Notes under the pieces: model-generated | Told to the model about the DNA's origin: nothing | The model's input: only the letters and a program-made list of their open reading frames with translations | Databases searched by the model: none | Translations under genes and position numbers: made by a program | Assembly (NCBI GenBank): GCA_964388575.1 | Contig: CAYMAZ010000002.1 | Location: 73,695 to 137,694, forward strand | Origin: CAYMAZ01 sp964388575 | Lineage (GTDB): Bacteria > Bacteroidota > Bacteroidia > Bacteroidales > DTU049 | DNA length: 64,000 bases | Direction: 5' to 3' | Shown here: in pieces, positions 1 through 8,353 of the stretch | Numbering within the stretch: position 1 is the stretch's first letter | Layout: each line of letters begins with the position of its first letter

Positions 1-1
1 G

Positions 2-457
2 GTTTTAACCAGATTTAATGATAAGTGGTGGCTTTTCGGATCAGTTGCAGGATCCAATGTAAACAACTGTCTCAACATTTTTTTCTCTGATTCACCTGAT
101 GGTCATTTTATAGCCCATTCCGGGAATCCGGTTGTATTTGACCCGAGAAATGCCAGAATGGCAGGAATGTACTCTGATAAAAACGGTAATCTTTGGCGGT
201 TTGCTCAGGAGTCACATATCAGATATGGAAGAAATATTCGAATATACAAGGTAAATGAACTGACAACACAAACCTATTCAGAAAAACTTGTAACACGTCT
301 TCATCCTTACACACTCAAAGATTTCAGAAAAGGAATACATACATTAAGCATTTGCCCACCGTATATAATCTTTGACGGGAAAAAATATGTGTTTACATTC
401 AGAGGATTTCTATTGAGGCTGAAATCAAAAATCAGAAAAAGCAGACATCATGTTTAA
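2..457 (+). CDS. C-terminal part of a surface-glycan-associated propeller-type protein (GINT1 N-domain-like), 5' end outside window
   Basis: The open frame enters from the left edge, so the true start is outside the window; 151 residues are visible. The sequence resembles the beta-propeller-like domain found in glucosamine inositolphosphorylceramide transferase 1 N-terminal relatives and in formyltransferase-linked bacterial glycan proteins. Family-like cues are a FNDKWWLF strand, an 'FFSDSPDGHF' blade, 'NPVVFDPRNARMAG' and 'LWRFAQESHIRYGRNI', followed by a terminal 'GIHTLSI..IIFDGKKY' blade. The stop lies inside the start region of the next gene (8-base overlap), so the two are very probably co-transcribed. 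That next gene is a polysaccharide flippase, which fits a role in making or modifying an exported glycan. The family assignment is from remembered motif similarity; the catalytic role is unknown. Confidence 0.6.
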   Translation, partial: VLTRFNDKWWLFGSVAGSNVNNCLNIFFSDSPDGHFIAHSGNPVVFDPRNARMAGMYSDKNGNLWRFAQESHIRYGRNIRIYKVNELTTQTYSEKLVTRLHPYTLKDFRKGIHTLSICPPYIIFDGKKYVFTFRGFLLRLKSKIRKSRHHV

Positions 458-1712
458 AAATATATTCCGGACATTTGTTTCAAGAATTATTGCTGCAATC
501 CTGACTTTTGGTGTTGTTTTTATTTCCTCACGAGCTTTAGGTCCTGAAAATTACGGCACCATCGGTCTGATTATGGTTGCAATCGGAATTGCCTTGCTGT
601 TTTCAGCCTTAATTGGTGGTACCTCTCTAGTTTATTTCACATCCCGGGCCAATCCGGCTTCAATTTTTTCAATATCTTCTCTCTGGGGATTTCTGATGTC
701 AGTTTGTATTCCAGGTATCATGGCAATTTTAAATCTTTATCCACCGAAATACTTTGCTTTGGTTTTCATGATTTCAGTGTTTGCCAATATATCACAAAAC
801 CTGATGTACATCATACTTGGAAAAGAGCGAATATTGCAGCAGAACATCATCAATTTACTACAGGTTTTTACACATTTCATTATTGTCAGTTTCTTATTTC
901 ATATTCTCAGAAAACCTTCTGTTGACAATTATCTCATTTCGGTACTTTTTTCTCACTTTATGGCAACAATACTGGGATTTGTGTTCTGCAGGAAGGACAT
1001 CTTGCCTTTCTCTTTCAGCGGATTATCAGAGATAATTCCGGAAATTGTGAGATATGGCTTTTGGGTGCAATTGAGTGCATTTGTTCAAATATTCAATTAC
1101 CGGCTTTCCTATTATCTTGTTGACTGGTTTCTTGGAAGGCAAATGCTCGGAATCTATACACTTGCAGTACAACTCGCTGAATCGTTCTGGATCTTGCCCC
1201 GAAGTGTAGCCATTGTTCAGTTTGCTCATATATCAAACATGAAAGACACAACACAATCAATGGCTCTTTCATATAAGCTCATGCAACTTGTAATGATTGT
1301 CATTGCCCTTTGCAGTATTCCTGTTTTCTTTATTCCTGAATCCTGGTTGATTTTTGTTTTCGGAATCGGATTTACAGGCATAAAAACAGTTCTTGTAATG
1401 CTCATTCCTGCGATCATTATTTTTTCAGGTGCAATCATCATCAGTCACTATTTTTCTGGAATCGGGAAAGTTTGGTACAATACCATTACCGGAACAATAG
1501 GATTTGTTTTTACTGTTATCAGCTGCCTTCTACTCATCCCGCAATTCCAGCTCAATGGAGCTGCAGTTGCTGCCAATATCACCTATGCTGCAATGTTTGT
1601 ATCTTCTTTAGTGATCTTTTTAAAAATGAATCAGAAATCTTTGCGATCAATATCGTCTCAAGGGATCAGCTTCAAAAATCTTTGGACTCAGATCAGAAAA
1701 ACTTTAGTGTAA
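450..1712 (+). CDS. Polysaccharide/O-antigen flippase, Wzx-like (MOP superfamily)
   Basis: A 420-residue, almost wholly hydrophobic protein with about 12 predicted membrane segments. The start is typical of polysaccharide biosynthesis flippases: a basic amphipathic N-terminus (MFKNIFRTFVSRIIAAILTF), then 'SRALGPENYGTIGL', the hallmark of the RfbX/Wzx branch of the MOP exporters. Such proteins flip undecaprenyl-diphosphate-linked oligosaccharides across the inner membrane. The ATG at 450 overlaps the upstream stop by 8 bases, which suggests translational coupling to the preceding glycan gene. The stop codon at 1710-1712 overlaps by 9 bases the end of the convergent MFS gene on the other strand, leaving no room for a separate terminator. 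The substrate cannot be read from the sequence. Confidence 0.85.
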   Translation: MFKNIFRTFVSRIIAAILTFGVVFISSRALGPENYGTIGLIMVAIGIALLFSALIGGTSLVYFTSRANPASIFSISSLWGFLMSVCIPGIMAILNLYPPKYFALVFMISVFANISQNLMYIILGKERILQQNIINLLQVFTHFIIVSFLFHILRKPSVDNYLISVLFSHFMATILGFVFCRKDILPFSFSGLSEIIPEIVRYGFWVQLSAFVQIFNYRLSYYLVDWFLGRQMLGIYTLAVQLAESFWILPRSVAIVQFAHISNMKDTTQSMALSYKLMQLVMIVIALCSIPVFFIPESWLIFVFGIGFTGIKTVLVMLIPAIIIFSGAIIISHYFSGIGKVWYNTITGTIGFVFTVISCLLLIPQFQLNGAAVAANITYAAMFVSSLVIFLKMNQKSLRSISSQGISFKNLWTQIRKTLV

Positions 1713-2942
1713 TTTTCTTTTTAACCGTATCAAGCTTTCCTTCATTCCTTTCATGGACAGAATCAGATGTAAAATCATCAACACTGATAAAACAGCCACG
1801 ACGAGAAACACTGTTCTTGTTCCGAAATATGTTTCAGTGAAACCGAAAATTCCCGAAGAAATTAAAATAAAAACAAAATTAATAAGATTGTTGTATGCAA
1901 TTGCATCACCAAGCTTTCTTCCTTTCACATGCACCTGCATCCAAGCATTGAGGGGTGTTTTTAAGAATCCCCCGGTAAAAGCTGCAATCATAATCAACAC
2001 TTGAAAGATGATCCCATTTGGATTAAAAAAATAAATTGCAAGCAAACTCAAAATGAATCCAATCCCTCCAATTGGAATAAATCCTGATTCAACATGTTTA
2101 CCCGCAGCTGCTCCGGACAAATAAGACCCCAGTCCGATAGCTACAGCAACAATTGCCAGTGTGATACCTGTTTCCGTTCCGCTCATTCCGAGAGTTTTCG
2201 GACAATGCAGAAAGAGATTCAGTTGTATTAGACTCGCAACAAGCCAAAACATGGACAACCCGATGACGACATCATTCAGTCCGGGAGCATAAGATCTTGA
2301 CCATAAAAACTTTCGCCTTATATAAGCAATAAAATTTAATGGCTTTATTGTAATTGTAAGTGGTTTTTCCTCCTTTGCCCTGATCAGAATGGCATTTGTT
2401 AAACCCAGAAGCGTGATAATCAAAAAACTTGCGCAAATCCAGATCATTCTTTCTGAATGAAGATCGGATAGAACTCCGGCCACAAACGTTCCGGCAAGAA
2501 CTCCGAAAAATGTTGTCATTTCAATGGCTCCTGTTCCGATTGAGCTTTTTTCCACTCCACCAATATCCCTGATGAGTGCAAATTTCATTGGCGAAAAAAA
2601 TGTGCTTTGCATACCCATGAGAAACATGGCCATCATCACAACATATATGTTCTCAAGCCAAAAACCCGTCGTGGCAAGAACCATGATTGCAATTTCAGCG
2701 GTCTTCAGCATTATAACTGTTTTTCTTTTATTTAAAGTTTTTGATAAAAATCCGGCATAGGGAGAAAAGAAAATAAACGGCAAAACCATAAAGGCTGCTG
2801 CCAACATGATGACAATTGATTCGTTACCATCTGCAAGCCAGTACACTGCAACAAGGCTGATCAGGCTTTTCAGAAGGTTATCATCAAGCACCCCAAAAAA
2901 ATTTGTTGCATATAACGGAAACAGATTTGAAGTCTTCTGCAT
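1704..2942 (-). CDS. MFS transporter, lysophospholipid transporter LplT-like
   Basis: 412 residues with 12 predicted membrane helices. The N-terminal 'LFPLYATNFFGVLDDNLLKSL' and 'GMQSTFFSPMKFALIRDI' are characteristic of the LplT branch (also the membrane half of acyltransferase fusions), which flips lysophospholipids across the inner membrane for re-acylation. No acyltransferase domain is attached and none lies next to the gene. The frame extends upstream to an ATG at 2999, but a TACTTTTGC -7 box at 2956-2964 sits inside that extension, so I start at the ATG at 2942, giving a very short leader. The substrate is inferred from the family only. The gene converges on the flippase. Confidence 0.75.
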   Translation of the reverse strand: MQKTSNLFPLYATNFFGVLDDNLLKSLISLVAVYWLADGNESIVIMLAAAFMVLPFIFFSPYAGFLSKTLNKRKTVIMLKTAEIAIMVLATTGFWLENIYVVMMAMFLMGMQSTFFSPMKFALIRDIGGVEKSSIGTGAIEMTTFFGVLAGTFVAGVLSDLHSERMIWICASFLIITLLGLTNAILIRAKEEKPLTITIKPLNFIAYIRRKFLWSRSYAPGLNDVVIGLSMFWLVASLIQLNLFLHCPKTLGMSGTETGITLAIVAVAIGLGSYLSGAAAGKHVESGFIPIGGIGFILSLLAIYFFNPNGIIFQVLIMIAAFTGGFLKTPLNAWMQVHVKGRKLGDAIAYNNLINFVFILISSGIFGFTETYFGTRTVFLVVAVLSVLMILHLILSMKGMKESLIRLKRKLH

Positions 2943-2955
2943 TAAAGATATTTTG

Positions 2956-2964
2956 GCAAAAGTA
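2956..2964 (-). promoter_or_regulatory. Bacteroidota -7 box for the LplT-like gene
   Basis: On the minus strand this reads TACTTTTGC, a full match to TAnnTTTGC. It lies 14 bases before the ATG at 2942 and decides that start over the upstream ATG. Confidence 0.55.
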
Positions 2965-3109
2965 AAGATTTTGTATGCATCCCTAATATATAACTTCAAT
3001 TAATTTTGAATTGTTTGTTCGGTATTCAATCTCAATGTGTAAAAATAAAATGTTCATAGGAAATTTCATAATTCATTGATTTCTGCACTGTACTTCTGAA
3101 GTATTTCGT

Positions 3110-3118
3110 TATTTTTGC
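3110..3118 (+). promoter_or_regulatory. -7 box for the mechanosensitive channel gene
   Basis: TATTTTTGC matches TAnnTTTGC and lies 16 bases upstream of the ATG at 3135. No clear -33 TTTG is seen at the usual distance. Confidence 0.5.
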
Positions 3119-3134
3119 AGACAAAGCAAAAATT

Positions 3135-4433
3135 ATGACTGAACGAATTGCAGTAAATTATTCCGTATTTATTGAAAAACTTGAATCACTTCTTTACCGG
3201 CTATATATGCCTGATTCATGGATCGCTTTTCTGAGAGATGGTATTATGATTGTTTTATTGATTTCTTTGTGCATCATTTCATTTTTTGCTGCAAAGTTTT
3301 TTGTCAAAAAAATCATAGCCGCCATTATTGCAAGAACAAAAAACAATTGGGATGATAAATTATTTTCAAATAAATTTTTCACACGGCTTGCCTATATTGT
3401 TCCGGCAATTATTGTTGTCCAACTGATAGAATTTACAATACCTAATTACCCTGGTTGGATCAGTTTTATGACGGCCCTGACAAATATTTTTATTGCGATC
3501 ATGATGCTACTTGCATTGTTTTCACTACTCAGTTCATTCAACGAAGTGTACGACACATGGGAAATTTCAAATTACAAACCAATCAAGGGATACATCCAGC
3601 TTATTAAAGTTGTTTTGTCATGTATTGCCGGTATTATCATTATTGCAATTGTTTTTGATCAGTCACCTTTATACCTCCTCACCGGACTTGGCGCTTTAAG
3701 TGCTGTCCTTTTGCTCGTTTTTAAGGACACACTTCTGGGACTTGTAGCTGGAATTCAACTGTCTGCAAATGATATGGCCCGGCCAGGAGACTGGATCACA
3801 ATGCAGAAATACAATGCTGACGGAGATGTTGAGGAAATCACCCTTACAACAGTGAAGGTCAGAAATTTTGACCGCACATTGGTTTATATACCAGCATATG
3901 CATTGATTTCGGATGCTTTTGTGAACTGGAGAGGAATGTATGAAGCCGAAGGCAGAAGAATCAAACGAGCCATCAATATTGATATGAATAGTGTTATGTT
4001 TTGTGATAATTCTATGCTCGAAGAACTTAAGAAAATTGAACTGATACGTGATTACATTGAAAAAAAACAAGCAGAAATTGAAGATTTCAACAATAGTATC
4101 CCCTTTAATACTGATTACCCGGTGAACGGAAGAAGACAAACCAATTTAGGCGTGTTCAGAGCTTATATTGAAACCTATCTGCGTTCTCTGAAAACAATCA
4201 ATCAGGAGTCCATTATGATGGTGAGACAATTGTCTCCGACAGATAAGGGCATCCCTCTTGAAGTATACGCCTTCTCAATTTATAAGGAATGGGTCATTTA
4301 CGAAAAAGTGCAGTCTGATATTTTTGACCACCTGATTGCTGCGTTACCTCATTTTAACCTGAAGCTTTACCAATCCCCTGCAGGAGGTGATATTAAAGCA
4401 TTCATCAGCCATTCTTTAAATCCTTCAGAATAG
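3135..4433 (+). CDS. Mechanosensitive ion channel, YbdG/MscM type
   Basis: 432 residues, close to the length of E. coli YbdG (about 415). Hydrophobic segments fall at about 34-56, 77-97, 110-135, 150-175 and 180-205, the last forming the pore helix ('LTGLGALSAVLLLVFKDTLL'). The MscS beta-domain follows at about 216-270 ('RPGDWITM', 'VKVRNFDRT', 'IPAYALISDAFVNWRG'). The 'NWRGM..AEGRRIKRAINID' stretch after the beta domain is specific to the YbdG branch. These channels open on hypo-osmotic membrane tension and release solutes. A second, smaller MscS paralogue is encoded at 20925-21737. The gene appears monocistronic. Confidence 0.88.
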   Translation: MTERIAVNYSVFIEKLESLLYRLYMPDSWIAFLRDGIMIVLLISLCIISFFAAKFFVKKIIAAIIARTKNNWDDKLFSNKFFTRLAYIVPAIIVVQLIEFTIPNYPGWISFMTALTNIFIAIMMLLALFSLLSSFNEVYDTWEISNYKPIKGYIQLIKVVLSCIAGIIIIAIVFDQSPLYLLTGLGALSAVLLLVFKDTLLGLVAGIQLSANDMARPGDWITMQKYNADGDVEEITLTTVKVRNFDRTLVYIPAYALISDAFVNWRGMYEAEGRRIKRAINIDMNSVMFCDNSMLEELKKIELIRDYIEKKQAEIEDFNNSIPFNTDYPVNGRRQTNLGVFRAYIETYLRSLKTINQESIMMVRQLSPTDKGIPLEVYAFSIYKEWVIYEKVQSDIFDHLIAALPHFNLKLYQSPAGGDIKAFISHSLNPSE

Positions 4434-4714
4434 CTTAACAATACACTTTTTATCAGGCTGTTTTAATTTCTGACATTAACAACTCCGTCAAGTTAATTTA
4501 TAAGCTGTTGAATTGAAATGAACTCAATTTATTAAGAAAAAAAACTGCGGCAAACTTCCTTGTTGTCACCAACAGTATCATTGTATTTGCATTTATTTGA
4601 ATCAGAAATAAAGCAATTTTGTTATTCTATTGTTACTTTATAAATTTTTTGTTACTTTTATTGTTTTATATTATTTATTCCGTATATTTACAAAATAATT
4701 GTAATAGTCACATT
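4434..4714. other. Intergenic region upstream of the TetR gene
   Basis: 281 AT-rich bases with no supportable gene. A near-consensus -7 box TATATTTAC (TTTA instead of TTTG) lies at 4683-4691, about 24 bases before the GTG start of the TetR gene. TetR repressors usually bind close to their own promoter, so an operator may lie here. I could not pick out a convincing palindrome. Confidence 0.35.
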
Positions 4715-5299
4715 GTGAAAAAAACCAAGAAAAGAGACTTTATTCTGCTGAAAGCAAAGGAATTATTTGGCAAATACGGATTCAGAAGAGTCAGTGTTGA
4801 GGAAATCTGCCGGGAAGCGGGAGTCAGCAAAATGACTTTTTACAGATATTTTAGGAACAAAACAGAACTTGCAACCACAGTCATCGAAACAATGATACAA
4901 AAGAGTCTTTTGGATTTCAGGGCCATATTATATGATGAAATTCCAGTTGAAGAAAAACTTGCAGGTATTCTAAAGATAAAGGCAGAAGGAACACAAGACT
5001 TCGGGGAAGAATTTATACGTGATCTATATAGTGGCAGTAACCCGGAGCTCCATGAAATCATGATTAACAATACAATAAGTGTTTGGAATGAAATCATAAA
5101 AGACTTTAGAAAGGCACAGGAAAACGGTTGGTTCAGAAATGATTTCAATCCGGAACTTCTTCTCCATCTTACATTTTCATTAATTCCCGTTATGACTGAC
5201 CCCAAAATACTTGCCATCTATGATCATCCAAATAAAATCATCATGGAAATTGCAAAATTATTTACATATGGTATTGCCCCGTTATCAATACACAAATGA
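4715..5299 (+). CDS. TetR/AcrR family transcriptional regulator
   Basis: 194 residues from the GTG at 4715. The N-terminal helix-turn-helix is classical TetR: 'ILLKAKELFGKYGFRRVSVEEICREAGVSKMTFYRYFRNK' contains the turn 'REAGVSKMTFYRYF'. The remaining ~140 residues are the ligand-binding domain, whose ligand cannot be predicted. The frame stays open upstream to 4619, but those 32 residues are hydrophobic, overlap the likely promoter and do not resemble the family, so GTG is preferred. Its stop (TGA) overlaps the ATG of the next gene by 4 bases (ATGA). The regulator is therefore the first gene of the transporter operon 4715-10374 and most likely represses it and itself. Confidence 0.85.
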   Translation: MKKTKKRDFILLKAKELFGKYGFRRVSVEEICREAGVSKMTFYRYFRNKTELATTVIETMIQKSLLDFRAILYDEIPVEEKLAGILKIKAEGTQDFGEEFIRDLYSGSNPELHEIMINNTISVWNEIIKDFRKAQENGWFRNDFNPELLLHLTFSLIPVMTDPKILAIYDHPNKIIMEIAKLFTYGIAPLSIHK

Positions 5300-6450
5300 A
5301 AAATAAACTCATCATTGCGATCCAGATATGTATGATTGTGCAGATTCACGCACAAAATGACGAAATAAGCTTTCATGACACCATCAGTTTCACTGGTCAG
5401 GTTTCTGGATTCGGTCATTATAATGATGCTGGGATTAACAAGTATTTAACAGGAAGCAGATACATTCCTGAATTGAGCTACAATGCATTTAAGAAAAATT
5501 CATCTGTACTCAGCTTCGAATCATCTGTCAATATTTGGGGATCTGCCTCTTTTGTTGAAAATTCCAAAGCTGAATATCAGGGTGACATTCATGCACATAG
5601 ACTATGGGGAAGAATGTCAGGGAAAAATTCAGAATTGCGTGCCGGCTTACAGAAGATCAATTTCGGGTCAGCTTTAATGCTTCGTCCTCTTATGTGGTTT
5701 GATTCTATGGATCCACGCGACCCGCTTCAGCTTACTTCTGGAGTTTGGAGTATTCTTGGCAGGTATTATTTCAAAAATAATGCAAACATTTGGTTATGGA
5801 CATTATACGGAAATTCAACGTCAAGAGGATTAGACTATTTTAAAACTGCTGAACGAATGCCTGAGGCTGGCGGTAGAATCCAGATTCCTTTGCTTAAAGG
5901 GGAAGCAGGCCTGTCAGGACATTTCAGAAAAATAAATTCCGATGGATTTTCAATTTCAGAAAGATCTGATGAATGGCGCATTGGCATTGACGGGAAATGG
6001 GATGTCGGACCAGGAATCTGGTTTGAAACATCATTTGTTCAATCTCCTCAGATTTCAGGAATATTCAGAAATAAAACCATGGCTGTTGTGGGCACAGACT
6101 ACACATTTGGCCTTGGAAACGGATTACTTACAACATTTGAACATCTTTTTCTTTCGTTGGATGAAAATCACATTACATTCTCAAACACTTCCATGTTCAG
6201 TGCGCTTTCTCTTTCCTACCCTTTGAGCTTTTATGACAACCTGAGTCTTATTTCATATTTTGATTATAAATCCAATTCTCTCTATAATTTTCTTAACTGG
6301 AAACATCAGTTTAAAAATCTATATTTGTATCTGATCGCATATCTTAATCCTGAAACAAATGCCCTTCCTCTTCAAAACAGTTCCGGGGCAGTTCCTTTTG
6401 GAGGAAAAGGCGTTCTTCTTATGCTCGTATATCATCATGCTTCTAAATAA
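5296..6450 (+). CDS. Outer-membrane beta-barrel protein of the ABC/LolA cassette
   Basis: 384 residues with an N-terminal signal peptide (cleavage likely after 'IHAQ', about residue 19), then alternating aromatic/polar beta strands and no internal helices, as in an outer-membrane barrel. The segment 'LRAGLQKINFGSA..LRPL.WFDSMDPRDPLQLT' recalls the 'R.GLQ..WG....NP.D' pattern of DUF1302-type outer-membrane proteins, which accompany RND lipid exporters and LolA-like proteins in proteobacteria. I do not know a named family for this protein. It is translationally coupled to the TetR gene (ATGA overlap), and 9 bases separate its stop from the ABC ATPase start. This suggests it is the outer-membrane partner of the transporter. 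Confidence 0.6.
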   Translation: MKNKLIIAIQICMIVQIHAQNDEISFHDTISFTGQVSGFGHYNDAGINKYLTGSRYIPELSYNAFKKNSSVLSFESSVNIWGSASFVENSKAEYQGDIHAHRLWGRMSGKNSELRAGLQKINFGSALMLRPLMWFDSMDPRDPLQLTSGVWSILGRYYFKNNANIWLWTLYGNSTSRGLDYFKTAERMPEAGGRIQIPLLKGEAGLSGHFRKINSDGFSISERSDEWRIGIDGKWDVGPGIWFETSFVQSPQISGIFRNKTMAVVGTDYTFGLGNGLLTTFEHLFLSLDENHITFSNTSMFSALSLSYPLSFYDNLSLISYFDYKSNSLYNFLNWKHQFKNLYLYLIAYLNPETNALPLQNSSGAVPFGGKGVLLMLVYHHASK

Positions 6451-6459
6451 ATTTAAAAT

Positions 6460-7159
6460 ATGGAAAACCAAGCAATTGTTAAACTCAGTAATGTCAGCAA
6501 AACTTTTCAGACAGGAAAAACAGAATTTACTGCTCTGAAAAATATCAGTCTTAACTTCCATAAAGGAGAATTTGCAGGGTTTGTCGGACCAAGCGGGTCA
6601 GGCAAGACCACATTGCTCAACATTNNNNNNNNNNNNNNNNNNNNNNACGCCTACTTCAGGAGAGGCGATTGTAAACGGACTGAATATCAGTAAACTCAGT
6701 CACTCACAGGCGGCTCATTTGCGCAATTTTTACATCGGATTCATCTTTCAGACTTTTAATCTGCTTGATGTGTATACTGTATACGAAAATGTGGAATTCC
6801 CACTTCTTCTTCAGAATAAAAATCACGGAGAACGAAAAAAGGCAGTCATGGAAGCACTTGAATGGGTTGGACTGACTGACAAAATTCATTCCAGACCTTC
6901 AGGAATGTCAGGTGGAGAATGTCAGAGAGTGGCCATAGCCCGAGCCATGGTAAAAAAACCTCTCATTGTTCTTGCTGATGAGCCTTCTGCAAATCTGGAT
7001 TCTGCAAACTCACACCATATTGTAGAAACGATGAAAAGGCTTAACCGAGAACTGAATACAACATTCATTTTTTCAACACATGATGAAAAAGTAATGAAAT
7101 ATCTGGACAGAATAATCACATTAAAAGATGGGATTGTTGACAGTGACAAAGAAAAGTAA
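6460..7159 (+). CDS. ABC transporter ATPase, LolD/MacB family (interrupted by an assembly gap)
   Basis: One ATPase gene of about 230 residues, split by 22 Ns (6625-6646). Before the gap is the Walker A motif 'GPSGSGKTTLLNI' starting at residue 43. After it come 'TPTSGEAIVNG', a Q-loop ('IFQTFNLLDVYTVYENVEFPLLLQ'), the ABC signature 'MSGGECQRVAIARA', Walker B 'LIVLADEPSANLD' and the H-loop 'FSTHD'. The two halves are in different frames only because the N count (22) is not a multiple of three. Homologues have about five residues between 'LLNI' and '.PTSG', so the true gap is probably near 15 bases. The family energises LolCDE and MacAB type transporters. It sits between the outer-membrane protein and two FtsX-type permeases in one operon. 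Confidence 0.88.
6625..6646. other. Assembly gap (22 N) inside the ABC ATPase
   Basis: A run of 22 N just after Walker A. The reading frame changes by one base across it, so the run length is not the true gap length. Confidence 0.97.
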
Positions 7160-7183
7160 TCAATTCACAAAAAAACCACAATT

Positions 7184-8353
7184 ATGCTTGTAGTGAAATC
7201 AGCTATTAAAAATCTTAGTAGAGCCGGACTAAAAACCTTGCTCAATGTGAGTGTGTTATCCATTACATTTGTTATTATTTTGTTTTACAACGGAATGCTG
7301 GACGGGTGGAACAGGCAGGCAATAAACGATTCCCGAGAATGGGAAACGGGATACGGACAATTATGGCATCCACTATATGATCCTTATGACCCCTATTCTT
7401 TTCAGGATGCTCATGCATCCATGAATGATCAGATCATTCAAAATATTGATTCAGGATTGCTGACACCAGTTCTGGTTTCTCAGGCCACAGCCTATCCCGG
7501 AAACAGACTTGTCAATGTGATCTTAAAAGGAATCCGGAAAGATCAGAATGTAATTGCCATAGAGGGAAAATATCTTGATACTGAAAATGATCTGACACAT
7601 ATAATGATTGGAAAACGAATGGCAGCTGCTGCAAACATCGGACTGAACGATCGGTTTCTTTTAAGATGGCGCGACAAAAACGGCACCTTCGATGCAAAAG
7701 AAGTGCAGGTAGCTCATATTTTTGAAACCAATGTTCCTACAACAGATCAGGGAATTATTTGGATTGATATTGAAATACTTCAGGAAATGTTCGGACTTGA
7801 TAATGAGGCATCATATCTGATCGCTTCTGAAAAGTATTCCAATGGGAACATAGCTGAATGGCAGTTTAAAGATAACAGTTATCTGAATCGTGATCTGGAA
7901 ACAGTGATGCAAACAAAAAAGGGAGGTGCAAGAATTGTTTATTTGCTTTTGTTAGCCATTGCTCTGCTGGCAATTTTCGACACTCAGGTTTTGTCAATCT
8001 TCAGAAGACAAAGGGAAATCGGGACTTTGATAGCAATGGGAATGACACGGTTTCAGGTTGTGCGTATTTTTACCTTTGAAGGCACTGCCCACAGCATTCT
8101 CGCACTGCTGTTGAGCCTGATCTGGGGAGTCCCTTTTCTCTGGATGATGCAAAAATATGGAATTCCTCTCCCATCCAATGTCGATGATGCAGGTCTTCCT
8201 ATAAGTGAGAAAATAATACCATATTACGGAATAGGTATGATCTTATCAACAGTGATACTGGTTACGCTCACATCCCTGATTGTCAGCTATCTTCCATCCA
8301 GAAAAATTTCACGTATGAAACCCACAGAAGCAATTAAAGGAAAATTACAATGA
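7184..8353 (+). CDS. ABC transporter permease 1, FtsX/MacB-LolC type
   Basis: 389 residues. There is one membrane helix at about 18-38, a periplasmic domain of some 210 residues (MacB_PCD-like), then three helices at about 256-276, 300-325 and 355-378. The C-terminal FtsX signature is visible: 'RRQREIGTLIAMGMTRFQVVRIFTFEG'. This 1+3 helix topology is that of LolC/LolE/MacB permeases, which act on substrates taken from the outer leaflet of the inner membrane. It follows the ATPase by 24 bases, and its stop overlaps the next permease start by 4 bases (ATGA), so the two form a coupled heterodimer candidate. Confidence 0.85.
   Translation: MLVVKSAIKNLSRAGLKTLLNVSVLSITFVIILFYNGMLDGWNRQAINDSREWETGYGQLWHPLYDPYDPYSFQDAHASMNDQIIQNIDSGLLTPVLVSQATAYPGNRLVNVILKGIRKDQNVIAIEGKYLDTENDLTHIMIGKRMAAAANIGLNDRFLLRWRDKNGTFDAKEVQVAHIFETNVPTTDQGIIWIDIEILQEMFGLDNEASYLIASEKYSNGNIAEWQFKDNSYLNRDLETVMQTKKGGARIVYLLLLAIALLAIFDTQVLSIFRRQREIGTLIAMGMTRFQVVRIFTFEGTAHSILALLLSLIWGVPFLWMMQKYGIPLPSNVDDAGLPISEKIIPYYGIGMILSTVILVTLTSLIVSYLPSRKISRMKPTEAIKGKLQ

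Noticed and set aside
3696..4139. Minus-strand frame of about 147 codons within the MscM-type gene
   Set aside because: Antisense to the conserved beta-domain of the channel; no family resemblance.
4619..4714. Longer TetR start adding 32 hydrophobic residues
   Set aside because: The extension overlaps the likely promoter and does not fit TetR N-termini; the GTG at 4715 places the HTH correctly.
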